Shown: positions 9,130-17,237 of the stretch, in pieces
Layout of the letters: the number at the start of each line of letters is the position of its first letter
How positions within the stretch are numbered: position 1 is the first letter of the stretch
NCBI RefSeq assembly: GCF_002632615.1
Contig: NZ_NITZ01000022.1
Coordinates: forward strand, 1 to 64,000
Direction of reading: 5' to 3'
Length of the DNA: 64,000 nucleotides
Origin: Xenorhabdus miraniensis
GTDB taxonomy: Bacteria > Pseudomonadota > Gammaproteobacteria > Enterobacterales > Enterobacteriaceae
Made by a program: the position numbers and the translations under genes
Notes under the pieces: generated by a model
Database searches by the model: none
Told to the model about the DNA's origin: nothing
The model's input: only the letters and a program-made list of their open reading frames with translations

Positions 9130-9470
9130 TATTCCGCTGCGTCGCTCGGTGGCCGCAGCCGCTTTTTTTTAATGCCGGCAATGGCCTGTTCCAGCACATC
9201 AAAATCCTCACTGGTCAGCTGATCCAGCAACAATTCTGTTGTGATGTCAGTCACGGGAATGGTGCCCAGACTCACCAGGCATTTTGTCACGACGGCCATC
9301 CGGTAGTAGAGGTCGGCCTTGTGGCTGTCAACCGTGCCACAGACGGATTCGGCGTCGTCCAGAGCTTCGTAGCTCTGGCGCATGGTCGGCAGCCGGACTT
9401 CAAATTCATAATGCAGACGGTCGCCATGTTCAACGCCGTACAGCAGTTTTCCGGTTTGGGTTATCATCAC
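9129..9470 (-). CDS. Tail assembly chaperone (Mu gp41-like)
   Basis: This 113-residue acidic protein lies between tail tube and tape measure genes, the position of the tail assembly chaperone in Mu-like phages. The sequence has a beta-rich start (KLLYGVEHGDRLHYEFEVRLP) and a helical middle. The last helix (FDVLEQAIAGIKKKR) contains the slippery AAA AAA AAG that allows a -1 frameshift into the following frame. It overlaps the tube gene by 4 bp and the next frame by 1 bp. Chaperones of this type coat the tape measure until tube assembly. Confidence 0.88.
   Translation of the reverse strand: MMITQTGKLLYGVEHGDRLHYEFEVRLPTMRQSYEALDDAESVCGTVDSHKADLYYRMAVVTKCLVSLGTIPVTDITTELLLDQLTSEDFDVLEQAIAGIKKKRLRPPSDAAE
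9162..9168 (-). other. Programmed -1 ribosomal frameshift site A AAA AAG
   Basis: Eight consecutive A residues followed by G on the minus strand give the codons AAA AAA AAG near the end of the gp41 frame (its residues 101-103). The heptamer A AAA AAG in this phase is the classic bacterial -1 slippery sequence. After slipping, translation reads 11 codons and then runs through the ATG of the downstream frame at 9129. Ten further zero-frame codons remain before the gp41 stop. Confidence 0.82.
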
Positions 9471-9841
9471 TCAATGACCTCGCGTAAGGCAGACATTTTG
9501 ATATCGCGCTTGGCTTCGTTATCCACGGTGTATTTCGCGCCCACTTCGGTCGTGAAACAGTCCAGGTAAGAGGTGCGGCGCCCCCCTTTGCCCGTGACGG
9601 GGTACTGGGTGAGTTTGACGCCAACCAGATTGCCCCAGTCCAGATCGCCATCCAGCGGAATGACCACCGACAATGACAGGTCATAGGTGGCAATGCCGGC
9701 GGTGTAGCCTTTGGCACGGCCTGTCTTGTTCATGGTCTTGACCAGCTTGCGTCCCGTGTTGATTTGCACATCCAAATCAGTCACTTCAATCTCACGGCCA
9801 TCGACTTCCAGCACAATTGCGCCGACATATTCTTCTAACAT
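9467..9841 (-). CDS. Tail tube protein (Mu gpM-like)
   Basis: The 124 residues match the size and position of Mu gpM, the inner tube protein inside the contractile sheath. Visible features are GAIVLEVDGREIEVTDLDVQ at the start, RKLVKTMNKTGRAKGYTAG in the middle and LDWGNLVGVKLTQYPVTGKG, all usual for Mu-type tube proteins. It follows the sheath gene by 10 bp and overlaps the chaperone gene by 4 bp. Confidence 0.92.
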   Translation of the reverse strand: MLEEYVGAIVLEVDGREIEVTDLDVQINTGRKLVKTMNKTGRAKGYTAGIATYDLSLSVVIPLDGDLDWGNLVGVKLTQYPVTGKGGRRTSYLDCFTTEVGAKYTVDNEAKRDIKMSALREVIE

Positions 9842-9851
9842 GCGTTACCCC

Positions 9852-11282
9852 TTATAAGTACAGGTCAATACGGCCGGCAAACACATGCAGGCCATTGACC
9901 ACATCGGCCGGAATTTCCGCATCCAGTCGGTTCGGATCTTTGTCGTTGCGCTCGACAATCAGCTTGTCCTTGTTCTCCTCAACCTGTTCCAGAATCTCGC
10001 TTTCTTCCAGCTTCAGCAGCACATCCAGCAATTCAGAGCGCACTTTCTGGCGTGTCCGTTCATTGAGCTTGTCGCGCGGAAACCGCTGTGAGATGCGCTC
10101 ACGGCACGCCTTGCGGGTGTAGTCCAGGGTGCGGAGGGTGGTTAAGTCCAGCAGGGAAATATCATCCACCCCTTCGGCGTTCCGGGTATAGGTGGTGATT
10201 GCCCGGACAATCTGCACCCGGTTACCGGCGCCCACCTCAATCGGGGTCAGGCCGTTATGCAGTGCATTTTCCTGTTCGTTACGGCTGGAACGGTGCGTCA
10301 CGGGCGTAATATCCATGCCGGTTAACGGCAGCGTATTGAGCGGGCGTGCCGGATCTTCCTCGCTGGCAATCACCGCACCGTAGGCTGCCGCCAGTTCCGC
10401 CGGCAGTCTGGCTGAACCGGGATACCAGCCGAGCGTCAGACGGCCATCATTGAGATTGCCCGCCAGCGTGGTGCCGGTGGCCAGTGACCCCGTCCAGCCC
10501 GCGACCCCGATTGCGCCGCGCTGTTCCATCGCATTGCCGGTTTTGTCCAGATGGGTACGCAGGGCCAACAGCGCCGCCGGGGTACTGAACGGGGATATCA
10601 GGATTTGATGTCCGGCAGCAAAAACCGCATCCAGTGCCGGCTGAATATCGGGATCGTTTTCACCCCCGGTCATGTCGGACAAGGTGATGCCAATGCCTTT
10701 GGCGGTACATTCAGCCTTCAGACGGATGGCATTGCCAAATTCGCCCGCCTGACGGGCCGTTAACGCAATCCCATACCGGGACGCATCGTCCCCCTGATTA
10801 ACAGACGCTGCCGTTACCGGCAAAGCCGTCGCGGCGGTCACGGCGTCGACAACGGCCCCGTTGAGGGTGGCCAGACTGTCGCCGGATTCAACGGCAATAT
10901 CCAGGCGTTGATCCCCGACCCATAAATAGAGGGTGCCGCTGCCGGTGGCGGGGCCTGTCAGGCTCAGGGTGGCACGGGCGGCCTTGCCCGCGGCGGCGGT
11001 CTGGATGCCGATCACCTGCAATTGCAGATAGCTGTTGGCCTGAATGGCCGCCCGTGCCATCAGGTGCGCCAGTGACCCCGCACCGAACTGGCGGGCGGCT
11101 TCATTATCGGAATAGATATCCAGTGGCGTCAGGGCCGCCGCCTGGGCCTCATCCCCCATGGGCGCGATAATCAGGACCCGCTGCGGGTTGCCCGGCAATG
11201 TCCGGGTGGCCATGCGGGTATTAAATTCAAAATACTTGCCCGGCTTGCGGAGGCTGGACGGAATGGTATCAAAACTAATCAT
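9852..11282 (-). CDS. Contractile tail sheath protein (Mu gpL-like)
   Basis: A 476-residue sheath subunit. The N-terminal ISFDTIPSSLRKPGKYFEFN is a hallmark of Mu-like sheaths, as is the segment with QRVLIIAPMGDEAQAAALTP. A central variable beta-rich insertion (about residues 110-190) precedes the conserved C-terminal polymerisation domain (ARPLNTLPLTGMDITPV, then EVGAGNRVQIVRAITTYTRN). The sheath contracts to drive the spike and tube through the outer membrane, so the phage is a myovirus. The ATG overlaps the small gp38-like gene by 8 bp. Confidence 0.95.
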   Translation of the reverse strand: MISFDTIPSSLRKPGKYFEFNTRMATRTLPGNPQRVLIIAPMGDEAQAAALTPLDIYSDNEAARQFGAGSLAHLMARAAIQANSYLQLQVIGIQTAAAGKAARATLSLTGPATGSGTLYLWVGDQRLDIAVESGDSLATLNGAVVDAVTAATALPVTAASVNQGDDASRYGIALTARQAGEFGNAIRLKAECTAKGIGITLSDMTGGENDPDIQPALDAVFAAGHQILISPFSTPAALLALRTHLDKTGNAMEQRGAIGVAGWTGSLATGTTLAGNLNDGRLTLGWYPGSARLPAELAAAYGAVIASEEDPARPLNTLPLTGMDITPVTHRSSRNEQENALHNGLTPIEVGAGNRVQIVRAITTYTRNAEGVDDISLLDLTTLRTLDYTRKACRERISQRFPRDKLNERTRQKVRSELLDVLLKLEESEILEQVEENKDKLIVERNDKDPNRLDAEIPADVVNGLHVFAGRIDLYL

Positions 11283-11472
11283 GCTCTGGTTTCCTCAACT
11301 TGCCCGGCCTCGTACTGGCGGGCGGGACAGGCACTAAGTCGCCCGTGGTGATCAGGCGGCGGTAATAAGCGGTATCCGGCACGGTGACAGGAACGGATTC
11401 AATATAACGCCGTGACTGATTTTCCTGCGGCACCCGCAGCCCCGTTGCCGCGATGACAATTAATGTACTCAT
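11275..11472 (-). CDS. Mu gp38-like small protein (DUF2635)
   Basis: These 65 residues match DUF2635, a small protein always found just before the sheath gene in Mu-like phages. The N-terminal MSTLIVIAATGLRVPQE and the segment VPDTAYYRRLITTGDLV are typical of the family. Its function is not established. It overlaps the gp37 gene by 4 bp and the sheath gene by 8 bp. Confidence 0.88.
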   Translation of the reverse strand: MSTLIVIAATGLRVPQENQSRRYIESVPVTVPDTAYYRRLITTGDLVPVPPASTRPGKLRKPEHD

Positions 11473-12119
11473 GTTTTTTTCCTGAGATTAACCCAATCTG
11501 CCGGGTCATCCGGGGTGCCGACGCCGGGCGGGTCGTAGTGCATGCCGACCCGTAACAGGTCAGGATCGGGCGGGGATACCTGCCCGTGATAGTGGTTGTA
11601 CAGCCAGTCAGGATGATCCCGGTCGTGGGTTTGCACAGGCCATGCCCCCGGCGCCAGTGCCGTTTCCAGCCATTGGGTGTCGAACTCACAGGCAAAGATG
11701 GACAGCGCCCGTTCGGCCACGGACGTATTGAACAGGGTTCTGACCCGTCCGGGCATCAGGGGCGTGATTTTCAGTCCCAAATCCTGCCCGGTCAGCAACC
11801 GCCTGACGGCATAGACCAGGCGATAACATCCCACCTCATTGACATTAACGCCACCCTGACGGGACGTGGATTCACTGCGGGTGCTGTAATCCCCGACAAT
11901 CACCACAAACTGCCCGGTGGGTCTGTACTGCCGTTTTGACAGACTGGTGGGGTCGGTCTTGCTGATCCCGCCGAACGTCACCCACGCCGCCGGCAGTTCC
12001 CGCACAATACGGCCTAAATCCTCGTCGATTTCCCCGCCGTAACTGGTCACGGCGCGGGTCATGTTGCCCAGTCCGGCCGCCAGCCGCTGACAAATGGCCT
12101 GTTCAATCCGGGTGATCAA
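11469..12119 (-). CDS. Mu gp37-like head-tail protein (DUF1834)
   Basis: The 216-residue product corresponds to Mu gp37, a DUF1834 protein. The N-terminal ITRIEQAICQRLAAGLGN and the following PAAWVTFGG segment are typical. The family is placed with head-tail joining or tail terminator proteins by gene position. The start overlaps the gp36 gene by 4 bp and the end overlaps the gp38 gene by 4 bp. No catalytic motif is visible. Confidence 0.87.
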   Translation of the reverse strand: MITRIEQAICQRLAAGLGNMTRAVTSYGGEIDEDLGRIVRELPAAWVTFGGISKTDPTSLSKRQYRPTGQFVVIVGDYSTRSESTSRQGGVNVNEVGCYRLVYAVRRLLTGQDLGLKITPLMPGRVRTLFNTSVAERALSIFACEFDTQWLETALAPGAWPVQTHDRDHPDWLYNHYHGQVSPPDPDLLRVGMHYDPPGVGTPDDPADWVNLRKKT

Positions 12120-12544
12120 AAGGCACCTCCGCCCGTCGCGTCACGCCCGAACTGGCGGGGGCTGCTGCCAAACGCCATCTGGGGGGTGGACTGGATAATC
12201 TGCCCGCGGTCGTTGCGTCCCAGACTGATTTGCCCGGCGGCGACTTTTTCCAGAAAGCGGATCGCATCCTCATAGCGCAGACGCATCTCTTCCGACAATA
12301 TCCGGTGAGCCGTGGCCAGATGGTAGCGGGCGATATCACAGCAGCGGCCGACCAGAATACGCGGTGTATCCGGCCACGGTGTGGCGTAGCGCCCGACCAG
12401 ATAGCCGTCGATTTCAGCACTGGCCCGGGTTAATGCGGCGTTCATGACGGCCTCATCAATCTGCCCGGTCATGCCCGGGTCGCAGAGACTGCGGCATTCA
12501 CGTTCACCAAAGGCCAGTATCATGTCGTGCTGGGTGGCGTACAT
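12116..12544 (-). CDS. Mu gp36-like head completion protein (DUF1320)
   Basis: A 142-residue DUF1320 protein. MYATQHDMILAFGERECRSL at the start and INAALTRASAEIDGYL-like sequence (here MNAALTRASAEIDGYLVGR) identify the gp6-like adaptor fold used for head completion or connector adaptors. The segment RCCDIARYHLATAHR and the C-terminal KVAAGQISLG are also usual. It lies directly between the gp35 and gp37 homologues, as in Mu. Confidence 0.88.
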   Translation of the reverse strand: MYATQHDMILAFGERECRSLCDPGMTGQIDEAVMNAALTRASAEIDGYLVGRYATPWPDTPRILVGRCCDIARYHLATAHRILSEEMRLRYEDAIRFLEKVAAGQISLGRNDRGQIIQSTPQMAFGSSPRQFGRDATGGGAF

Positions 12545-12546
12545 GC

Positions 12547-12882
12547 TCAGGACTCCTTTTCTGTTCTGGCGTTCTTTTTCATGTCCTTATTCAATTCCGC
12601 CAGGGCTTTTTTCAGGCTGTCACGCTCTGCGGTCACGCTGTCCAGGGCGTTTGTCAGGCGTGAGACTTCGTCGGTCAGCCCCGCAATCTGCATCTGGGTA
12701 TCCGCAGGTTGTGATGGCCCATCGCCCTCACTGACAACGGACACAACCAGCATCGGCTCAGCTTGCAGTTCGGCCAGTTGAGCCGCAGTAAAATGGTCAT
12801 CGGCATAGGATGTGGTGATATCACGGTGCGCGAGACCACAGCGGCGGAAACCATCAACTTTTGCGGTAATCAGTACAGGCAT
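12547..12882 (-). CDS. Mu gp35-like protein with FluMu-type N-terminus
   Basis: These 111 residues start with a Mu/FluMu gp35-type N-terminal region (PVLITAKVDGFRRCGLAHR, then FTAAQLAELQAEPMLVVSVV). The second half (about residues 65-105) is a strongly charged heptad-like helix (LTDEVSRLTNALDSVTAERD) that should form a coiled coil. The gene touches the end of the major capsid gene (1 bp overlap) and precedes the gp36 homologue. Its exact role in the capsid or connector is unknown. Confidence 0.82.
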   Translation of the reverse strand: MPVLITAKVDGFRRCGLAHRDITTSYADDHFTAAQLAELQAEPMLVVSVVSEGDGPSQPADTQMQIAGLTDEVSRLTNALDSVTAERDSLKKALAELNKDMKKNARTEKES

Positions 12883-13790
12883 TACGCTTCCTCCCCGGTT
12901 GAGCCATAGGCGGTCTGCCAGAACCCATAACCGCCTGCGGCACGGGCTTCGGCCCCGAACTTCAGCTTTTTCCTGGTAAACACATCATCACTGTCCAGAC
13001 TCGTCTGTTCGACCAGCACCGGCGCTTTACGCTCCTGGTAGATAAACGGTTTAACCGGGTGAGATGTGTCTAACAGGAACCAGGCGTCGTCGGAGGTCAG
13101 GCGCGGTTCTACCACCACGGTCGCGGTGCCTTTATAGATATTGGCCTTGCCGTCTTCCAGACGATCCACCGTCATCAGGGCGTTGGCGGTATCTTCCAAT
13201 GCCGGCGGCACCAGCAAAATATTCGGGTTAATCCTGAGCGGGCGGCCTTCGTCGTCCTTCATATTGCGCATGGCGGTACGGGCAGCGCCGTAGGCGGCTT
13301 TCGCTTTCGCCAGTGAATCAATGGATAATTTTTTCCGCCCCTTGTTGGAGACAGAACGATGACCGACCGGATGGTCATCATCAAAGAAGTACTGCCCATC
13401 GTAACAGGGGCGTTCGAAGCCCAGATTGACCAGTTCAAAAACAATATCGTCCGGCAGCTGTGCCGCAGAGCTGCCCGCCCCTTTTGCCTGAATGGCATAT
13501 TGCCCCGTCTCGTCGTCTTCGATGTCGTTGCGGTCAACTTCAATCGTGGTTTCCCAGTCGTCGTTGACAATCGTGTATTTGTGTCCTTCCAGCGACTTAA
13601 CGGCTTTTTCCCCGATCCATTTACGCATTGCCGGGAAATTGGACAGCCAGGTATACAGGTTTGACTTTCCGGTTGACGGGACTTTCATCGCCACTTTTTC
13701 CCACTGGGTGGGGGCGGTCTCCATCGCGTTCTGGAACGTGCTCTTAATGGCGATAAACAGCACGCTTAAATTGGATTTATTAACAATCAT
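12882..13790 (-). CDS. Major capsid protein (Mu gpT-like)
   Basis: The 302-residue protein matches Mu gpT, the major head subunit. The N-terminal NLSVLFIAIKSTFQNAMETA and the block KWIGEKAVKSLEGHKYTIVN are signature parts of the family. The middle SAAQLPDDIVFELVNLGFE leads into a segment on display of the bound surface loops. The gene follows the protease/scaffold gene I and the small decoration-type protein, as expected for an HK97-fold capsid maturing through gpI cleavage. Confidence 0.94.
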   Translation of the reverse strand: MIVNKSNLSVLFIAIKSTFQNAMETAPTQWEKVAMKVPSTGKSNLYTWLSNFPAMRKWIGEKAVKSLEGHKYTIVNDDWETTIEVDRNDIEDDETGQYAIQAKGAGSSAAQLPDDIVFELVNLGFERPCYDGQYFFDDDHPVGHRSVSNKGRKKLSIDSLAKAKAAYGAARTAMRNMKDDEGRPLRINPNILLVPPALEDTANALMTVDRLEDGKANIYKGTATVVVEPRLTSDDAWFLLDTSHPVKPFIYQERKAPVLVEQTSLDSDDVFTRKKLKFGAEARAAGGYGFWQTAYGSTGEEA

Positions 13791-13799
13791 CAGATTTTC

Positions 13800-14195
13800 C
13801 TATTGAATCAGAACCAAAACACCATCACGGACGGACACTTCCAGCACCCGGCCGACCACGGGCAGATCACCGTCTTTGGCAGCCCTGACTGTCACACTGT
13901 TGGTCAGGGTGCACGGTTGACTGACCTGTGCCTGGGTCACGGGTTGGGCGCTGTCGTTATCGAAATAGAACGCCCGGCCACGACGCACCCGGACATGACA
14001 GGCCCCGGCCTGACCGTCACGGTTATCGGCCGCCTCATCGGCCACCCCGAGCACGGTTAAGCCGGCTGACGCTGTTGCGGGCACCGCCAGCCCGTTGGCA
14101 TTGGCACACACCAGATGGCCGCCGCCAATCCGGACGCCCGCTGCGCAGGGCACGTTAAATAATTCACCATCGCGATGGGGGGTATTGCGATCCAT
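13800..14195 (-). CDS. Capsid cement-like protein (position of Mu gp33)
   Basis: A 131-residue, Ala/Val/Gly-rich, beta-predicted protein between protease I and capsid T. The sequence has a repetitive beta-sheet look (GGGHLVCANANGLAVPATASAG) and an aromatic patch (GRAFYFDNDSAQPVTQAQV), resembling capsid cement or decoration proteins. Mu has a small gene at this position too. The ATG abuts the gpI stop (1 bp overlap), so the two are translationally coupled. The cement role is inferred from position and composition. Confidence 0.7.
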   Translation of the reverse strand: MDRNTPHRDGELFNVPCAAGVRIGGGHLVCANANGLAVPATASAGLTVLGVADEAADNRDGQAGACHVRVRRGRAFYFDNDSAQPVTQAQVSQPCTLTNSVTVRAAKDGDLPVVGRVLEVSVRDGVLVLIQ

Positions 14196-15298
14196 TAGCG
14201 TTCTCCCAGTTGTTTCTTGATGTCGTCAGGTGACAGACCAAACTGATTGCAAATGGCGAGGGCATCCGCGTCCAGTTCCGCTGTCTGTGTTTGGGTGGAC
14301 TGCACTGCGGCAGGTGTCTGTCCCCCCGATTGCAACGATGACAGCGCGGCAATCGGTTGGGCCTTTTCCAGATGGGTCGTCAGGGCCGCAAAATTCGTGC
14401 GCCCCAGCTCTTTCGCCCAGTCCTCCAGAGCCGGTGTCAGACGGCCATCACTCAGCGCCGCCTGCACCAGACTGTCAACCTGGCTCACTTGTGCTTGCTG
14501 GCGTTCGCTGTTCAGTTGTGCCTGAAGCTCCTGATAACCGGCAATGGGCACGTACTTGGCCGGGTCATAGGCTTTTGATGACAGGTCGGCAATCTGGGTC
14601 TTCTGGGCTTGCAGCAAATCGAGCAGACCTTGACTGGCTGCCGTGGCGGTGCCCTGACCGTTCGAAATTAAATCAATGGCTTTTTGCAGCTCGGCGATGA
14701 TATCTGCTGTCGTCGCGGTGGCAGGCAGATTGAGCATCCAGCGCAAATTGTTTAACAGTTCCTTGATGAGTTCGTCATCCACGGAATGATCCTCCGGTTG
14801 TGGGGTGTTCAGGGCAGCCAGTTGGGAAGCCGCGGCTAACATCACCGCGTCCATCCCGTCCAGTGCCGGGGTATTGGTCAGCGCCGAATGCAGTAATGCG
14901 GTGACGTGACCCTGTTGGTCATACAGAAATACGGGGGAAATGAATTTGTATTCGTTAGCCGCAATGGCCTCGCGCGCCTTGTCTGTCCAGTCGACATTGA
15001 TAGCGTACAGCCCTTCACCTTCGCGCCATTCCAGTGTATGGAGCCATCCGGCCGCCGGAGCCGGCTGGCCGTTTTTAATGGCGCGCAGCGTCTGGTGCTC
15101 ATAGTCAATCACCAGCGGCGTTTTACGCGCGGTCACCTGTTGGATCAGGTTTTCCGCAATCTCGCGGGTCATCACCCAGCGGGCACAATCTGCCGGGCGG
15201 CCATCGTTGGCACGAAATTCGCCAGCCGGAAAGAGCTGGATTTCATTGTGATTGTTTCCCCGGATAACCGAGGTCAGGGCGGCAATGTTCGTTTTCAT
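14195..15298 (-). CDS. I: Head protease / scaffold (Mu gpI-like)
   Basis: This 367-residue protein resembles Mu gpI, a capsid maturation protease whose C-terminal half acts as scaffold (gpZ in Mu). The protease part is residues 1-150: IQLFPAGEFRANDGRP, PLVIDYEHQTL with a conserved Asp-Tyr-Glu-His, and FISPVFLY. The second half is Ala/Gln-rich and helical, as scaffolds are. The gene is preceded by a candidate late promoter whose -10 lies only 6 bp before the ATG, so a leaderless or very short leader is implied. An internal in-frame start for a separate scaffold is possible but not assigned. Confidence 0.92.
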   Translation of the reverse strand: MKTNIAALTSVIRGNNHNEIQLFPAGEFRANDGRPADCARWVMTREIAENLIQQVTARKTPLVIDYEHQTLRAIKNGQPAPAAGWLHTLEWREGEGLYAINVDWTDKAREAIAANEYKFISPVFLYDQQGHVTALLHSALTNTPALDGMDAVMLAAASQLAALNTPQPEDHSVDDELIKELLNNLRWMLNLPATATTADIIAELQKAIDLISNGQGTATAASQGLLDLLQAQKTQIADLSSKAYDPAKYVPIAGYQELQAQLNSERQQAQVSQVDSLVQAALSDGRLTPALEDWAKELGRTNFAALTTHLEKAQPIAALSSLQSGGQTPAAVQSTQTQTAELDADALAICNQFGLSPDDIKKQLGER

Positions 15299-15304
15299 CC
15301 CCGC

Positions 15305-15351
15305 AGCATAACGGGACGGTGGAAGGGGGAGCGGTTGAGGCGGTTCAGCAG
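15305..15351 (-). promoter_or_regulatory. Candidate late promoter PI (C-activated)
   Basis: The minus strand carries CTGCTGAACCGCCTCAA (15351 to 15335) and, 41 bases from its first base, a -10-like TATGCT (15310-15305). The same element and spacing precede the holin gene. The position, directly before protease gene I, matches the Mu late promoter PI. Confidence 0.68.
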
Positions 15352-15500
15352 TCTGTTGAACCGGGCAGGAAACGGGGGAAATTGATGGGAGAAAGTCTAT
15401 CGCGGTTCAGCCAAAACCGGAACCCCATTTAAACCCCGTTTAAAAATGATTTAAACCTGCGTAACAGGTTAAAGGCAACGGATTGTACACCAAAACAGTT
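15352..15500. other. Central intergenic region between G and I; possible gyrase-site equivalent
   Basis: The 243-bp gap between genes G and I contains three TTTAAA tracts spaced exactly 11 bp apart (15428, 15439, 15450), followed by a small AACCTG/CAGGTT hairpin (15454-15470). In Mu the strong gyrase-binding site sits between G and I at the genome centre. Here the gap is about 17 kb from the left end, near the expected centre. The helically phased AT tracts could bend DNA. The gyrase role is inference from position. Confidence 0.4.
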
Positions 15501-15530
15501 AAACGCCCCAGAAGGGCACTCAGGGCGTTT
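15501..15530. terminator. Terminator after gene G
   Basis: An 8-bp stem AAACGCCC with GGGCGTTT, ending 12 bp beyond the gpG stop, could end the minus-strand G transcript. On the plus strand it is followed by five T residues; on the minus strand the T tract is shorter (TTTAACTGTTTT). Confidence 0.65.
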
Positions 15531-15541
15531 TTGTGCGTCGC

Positions 15542-16081
15542 TTATCGTGGGGTGTCCATCAGGCGTTGCAGGTAGCGTTCCAGAATAACCTGGATCTGTT
15601 CAGTGTCACTGTCGGTCAGCGTCAGGAACGGGCGGGCAGGCATCTGGATTTTGTAGGCCGGGATCGTGTTCCACTGGCTATGATTGGCTCTGGCTGGGCT
15701 GGAGAAGCGGCTCCGGCCATTTTTACGCCGGTAGTGTGCCTGCTGGCTGCGGGCAGGTATATTGAGGGTACCCCCTGCCTGATGGATACGGGCATATTTA
15801 ACGTTGGTGCCAACCAGCGCTTCATCGTTGTCACTGAATTGCTGGATACTGCTGGCCAGCCGTCCGGTGTTTTGCAGTATCCGGCCACCGGCGCGTTTTT
15901 TGGCATAGGCCGGACTCCAGCCCAGCCAGGCGGGACGGCCTTGCTGTTTGAAGTTTTCCTCGACGGCATCCGCCATAATGCCCGCAATCTGGCGCATCAT
16001 GGGGGTACGATCAATCAGCCCGTCGGTGAGCTGCTGTAATGCCTGCTGGAACTCTGTCAGGTCAATCTCAATCTGGAACAT
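15542..16081 (-). CDS. G: Virion morphogenesis protein (Mu gpG-like)
   Basis: A 179-residue Phage_tail_S family protein. MFQIEIDLTEFQQALQQL opens the protein, followed by the conserved KRAGGRILQNTGRLASSI and VGTNVKYARIHQAGG, and by PARPFLTLTDSD near the end. In Mu gpG is needed for head/tail joining or tail completion. The gene overlaps the F-like gene by 14 bp and is followed by a hairpin terminator. Confidence 0.92.
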   Translation of the reverse strand: MFQIEIDLTEFQQALQQLTDGLIDRTPMMRQIAGIMADAVEENFKQQGRPAWLGWSPAYAKKRAGGRILQNTGRLASSIQQFSDNDEALVGTNVKYARIHQAGGTLNIPARSQQAHYRRKNGRSRFSSPARANHSQWNTIPAYKIQMPARPFLTLTDSDTEQIQVILERYLQRLMDTPR

Positions 16082-17237
16082 GGAACCCCGCCTGTTTGAT
16101 CACATTCAGTAACTGCCCGTCCCTGACGCTCACTATCCACCATATCTCCGCGCGGGCAGCGCCATAATACCGGGTGCCATCCTGAGCCTGATGCTGGCGT
16201 TCAGGCTGTTCAATGATTTGCTGGACAGCCAGATAATCCCCCAGGCCAATTTGTGCCTCATCGGCCAGCATCTTGAGGGTCGGCGCATCCACGTAAACCG
16301 GATCAGATTGCTGCCCGCCCGTGACAGGACGCACCCCGACCGGATAACGTTGCCGAGGTGACGGGGTTTCCGTCTTCAGCGCCCGCTGGAACCCCCGGAT
16401 AAAATCCGGCCCCGTCAGGGTGCCGGTGACATACTGGCTGGCTGGCAGGGGGTGATACCGTTCCAGTGCCGGTTGCCAGCTCACCTGGCCGGGATTAAAG
16501 CCGAACCCCGGGTCGGGGGTATACACTTTGCCGGTCACCGGGTTTTCAAATCCCAGCACCGGACGGGTTTCACCGGGGACGCCGTACTCCTGCTGGACCT
16601 CGACCCGGCGCCCTTCCGTGGATTGCACCTGTAATCCCAGCCGTTCGACATCGGCCGCACTGCGGGTACGCACCCGGCAACGGCAACGATAGCCATCCGG
16701 CGGGTAAATAGATTGCCAGATGGGATCGTCATAGCGGGCGATAAACCCGTTGAGCGCCGCGTGGGACGGCCGGATACGGGTATCCATAATGCCCACCCGT
16801 TCCCAATAGGGCCGGTCGTCCACGTTCTCCATCTGCTGGCGGTAGCGTCCGGCCATATAGGCTGATTGCATATTGGTATTAAATATCGTATCCAGACGGC
16901 GTGGCGTGAGCCGCTTGCCGTGCAGTTCACCGGTCTCTTCATCGGCAACCAGCCCTTTACCCAGCCAGCCTTTTTGCTCCAGGACAGGCACTAACTGACG
17001 TTTGAAGTCACTCAGGGTCTGCCCGTTCTCCAGTGATTTTTGCAGCGCGGAACGGATATCTGACAACACATCCAGCTTCAGTACCCCCGCCACCGTAAAC
17101 GCACGGGCATGTGCCTGTGCCTCCACCTCGTGCCAGTTAAAACCAATGGCATAACCTTTGCGCGCAAAGTATTCGATGGCTTCTCTGGGCGGCAAGCCAA
17201 TGGCGAACCCCAGATTGACCTGACTACGCGTCGGCAT
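16068..17237 (-). CDS. F: Head morphogenesis protein (Mu gpF-like)
   Basis: I use the ATG at 17237, which overlaps the portal end by 14 bp and gives 389 residues; the longer frame would add 31 residues that shadow the portal C-terminus. The conserved Mu F domain (PF04233) is seen at about residues 115-240: DTIFNTNMQSAYMAGRYRQ, then RIRPSHAALNG and the cysteine motif YRCRCRVR. Proteins of this family are minor capsid components located near the portal. The C-terminal third (after residue 300) is less conserved. Confidence 0.92.
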   Translation of the reverse strand: MPTRSQVNLGFAIGLPPREAIEYFARKGYAIGFNWHEVEAQAHARAFTVAGVLKLDVLSDIRSALQKSLENGQTLSDFKRQLVPVLEQKGWLGKGLVADEETGELHGKRLTPRRLDTIFNTNMQSAYMAGRYRQQMENVDDRPYWERVGIMDTRIRPSHAALNGFIARYDDPIWQSIYPPDGYRCRCRVRTRSAADVERLGLQVQSTEGRRVEVQQEYGVPGETRPVLGFENPVTGKVYTPDPGFGFNPGQVSWQPALERYHPLPASQYVTGTLTGPDFIRGFQRALKTETPSPRQRYPVGVRPVTGGQQSDPVYVDAPTLKMLADEAQIGLGDYLAVQQIIEQPERQHQAQDGTRYYGAARAEIWWIVSVRDGQLLNVIKQAGFHVPD

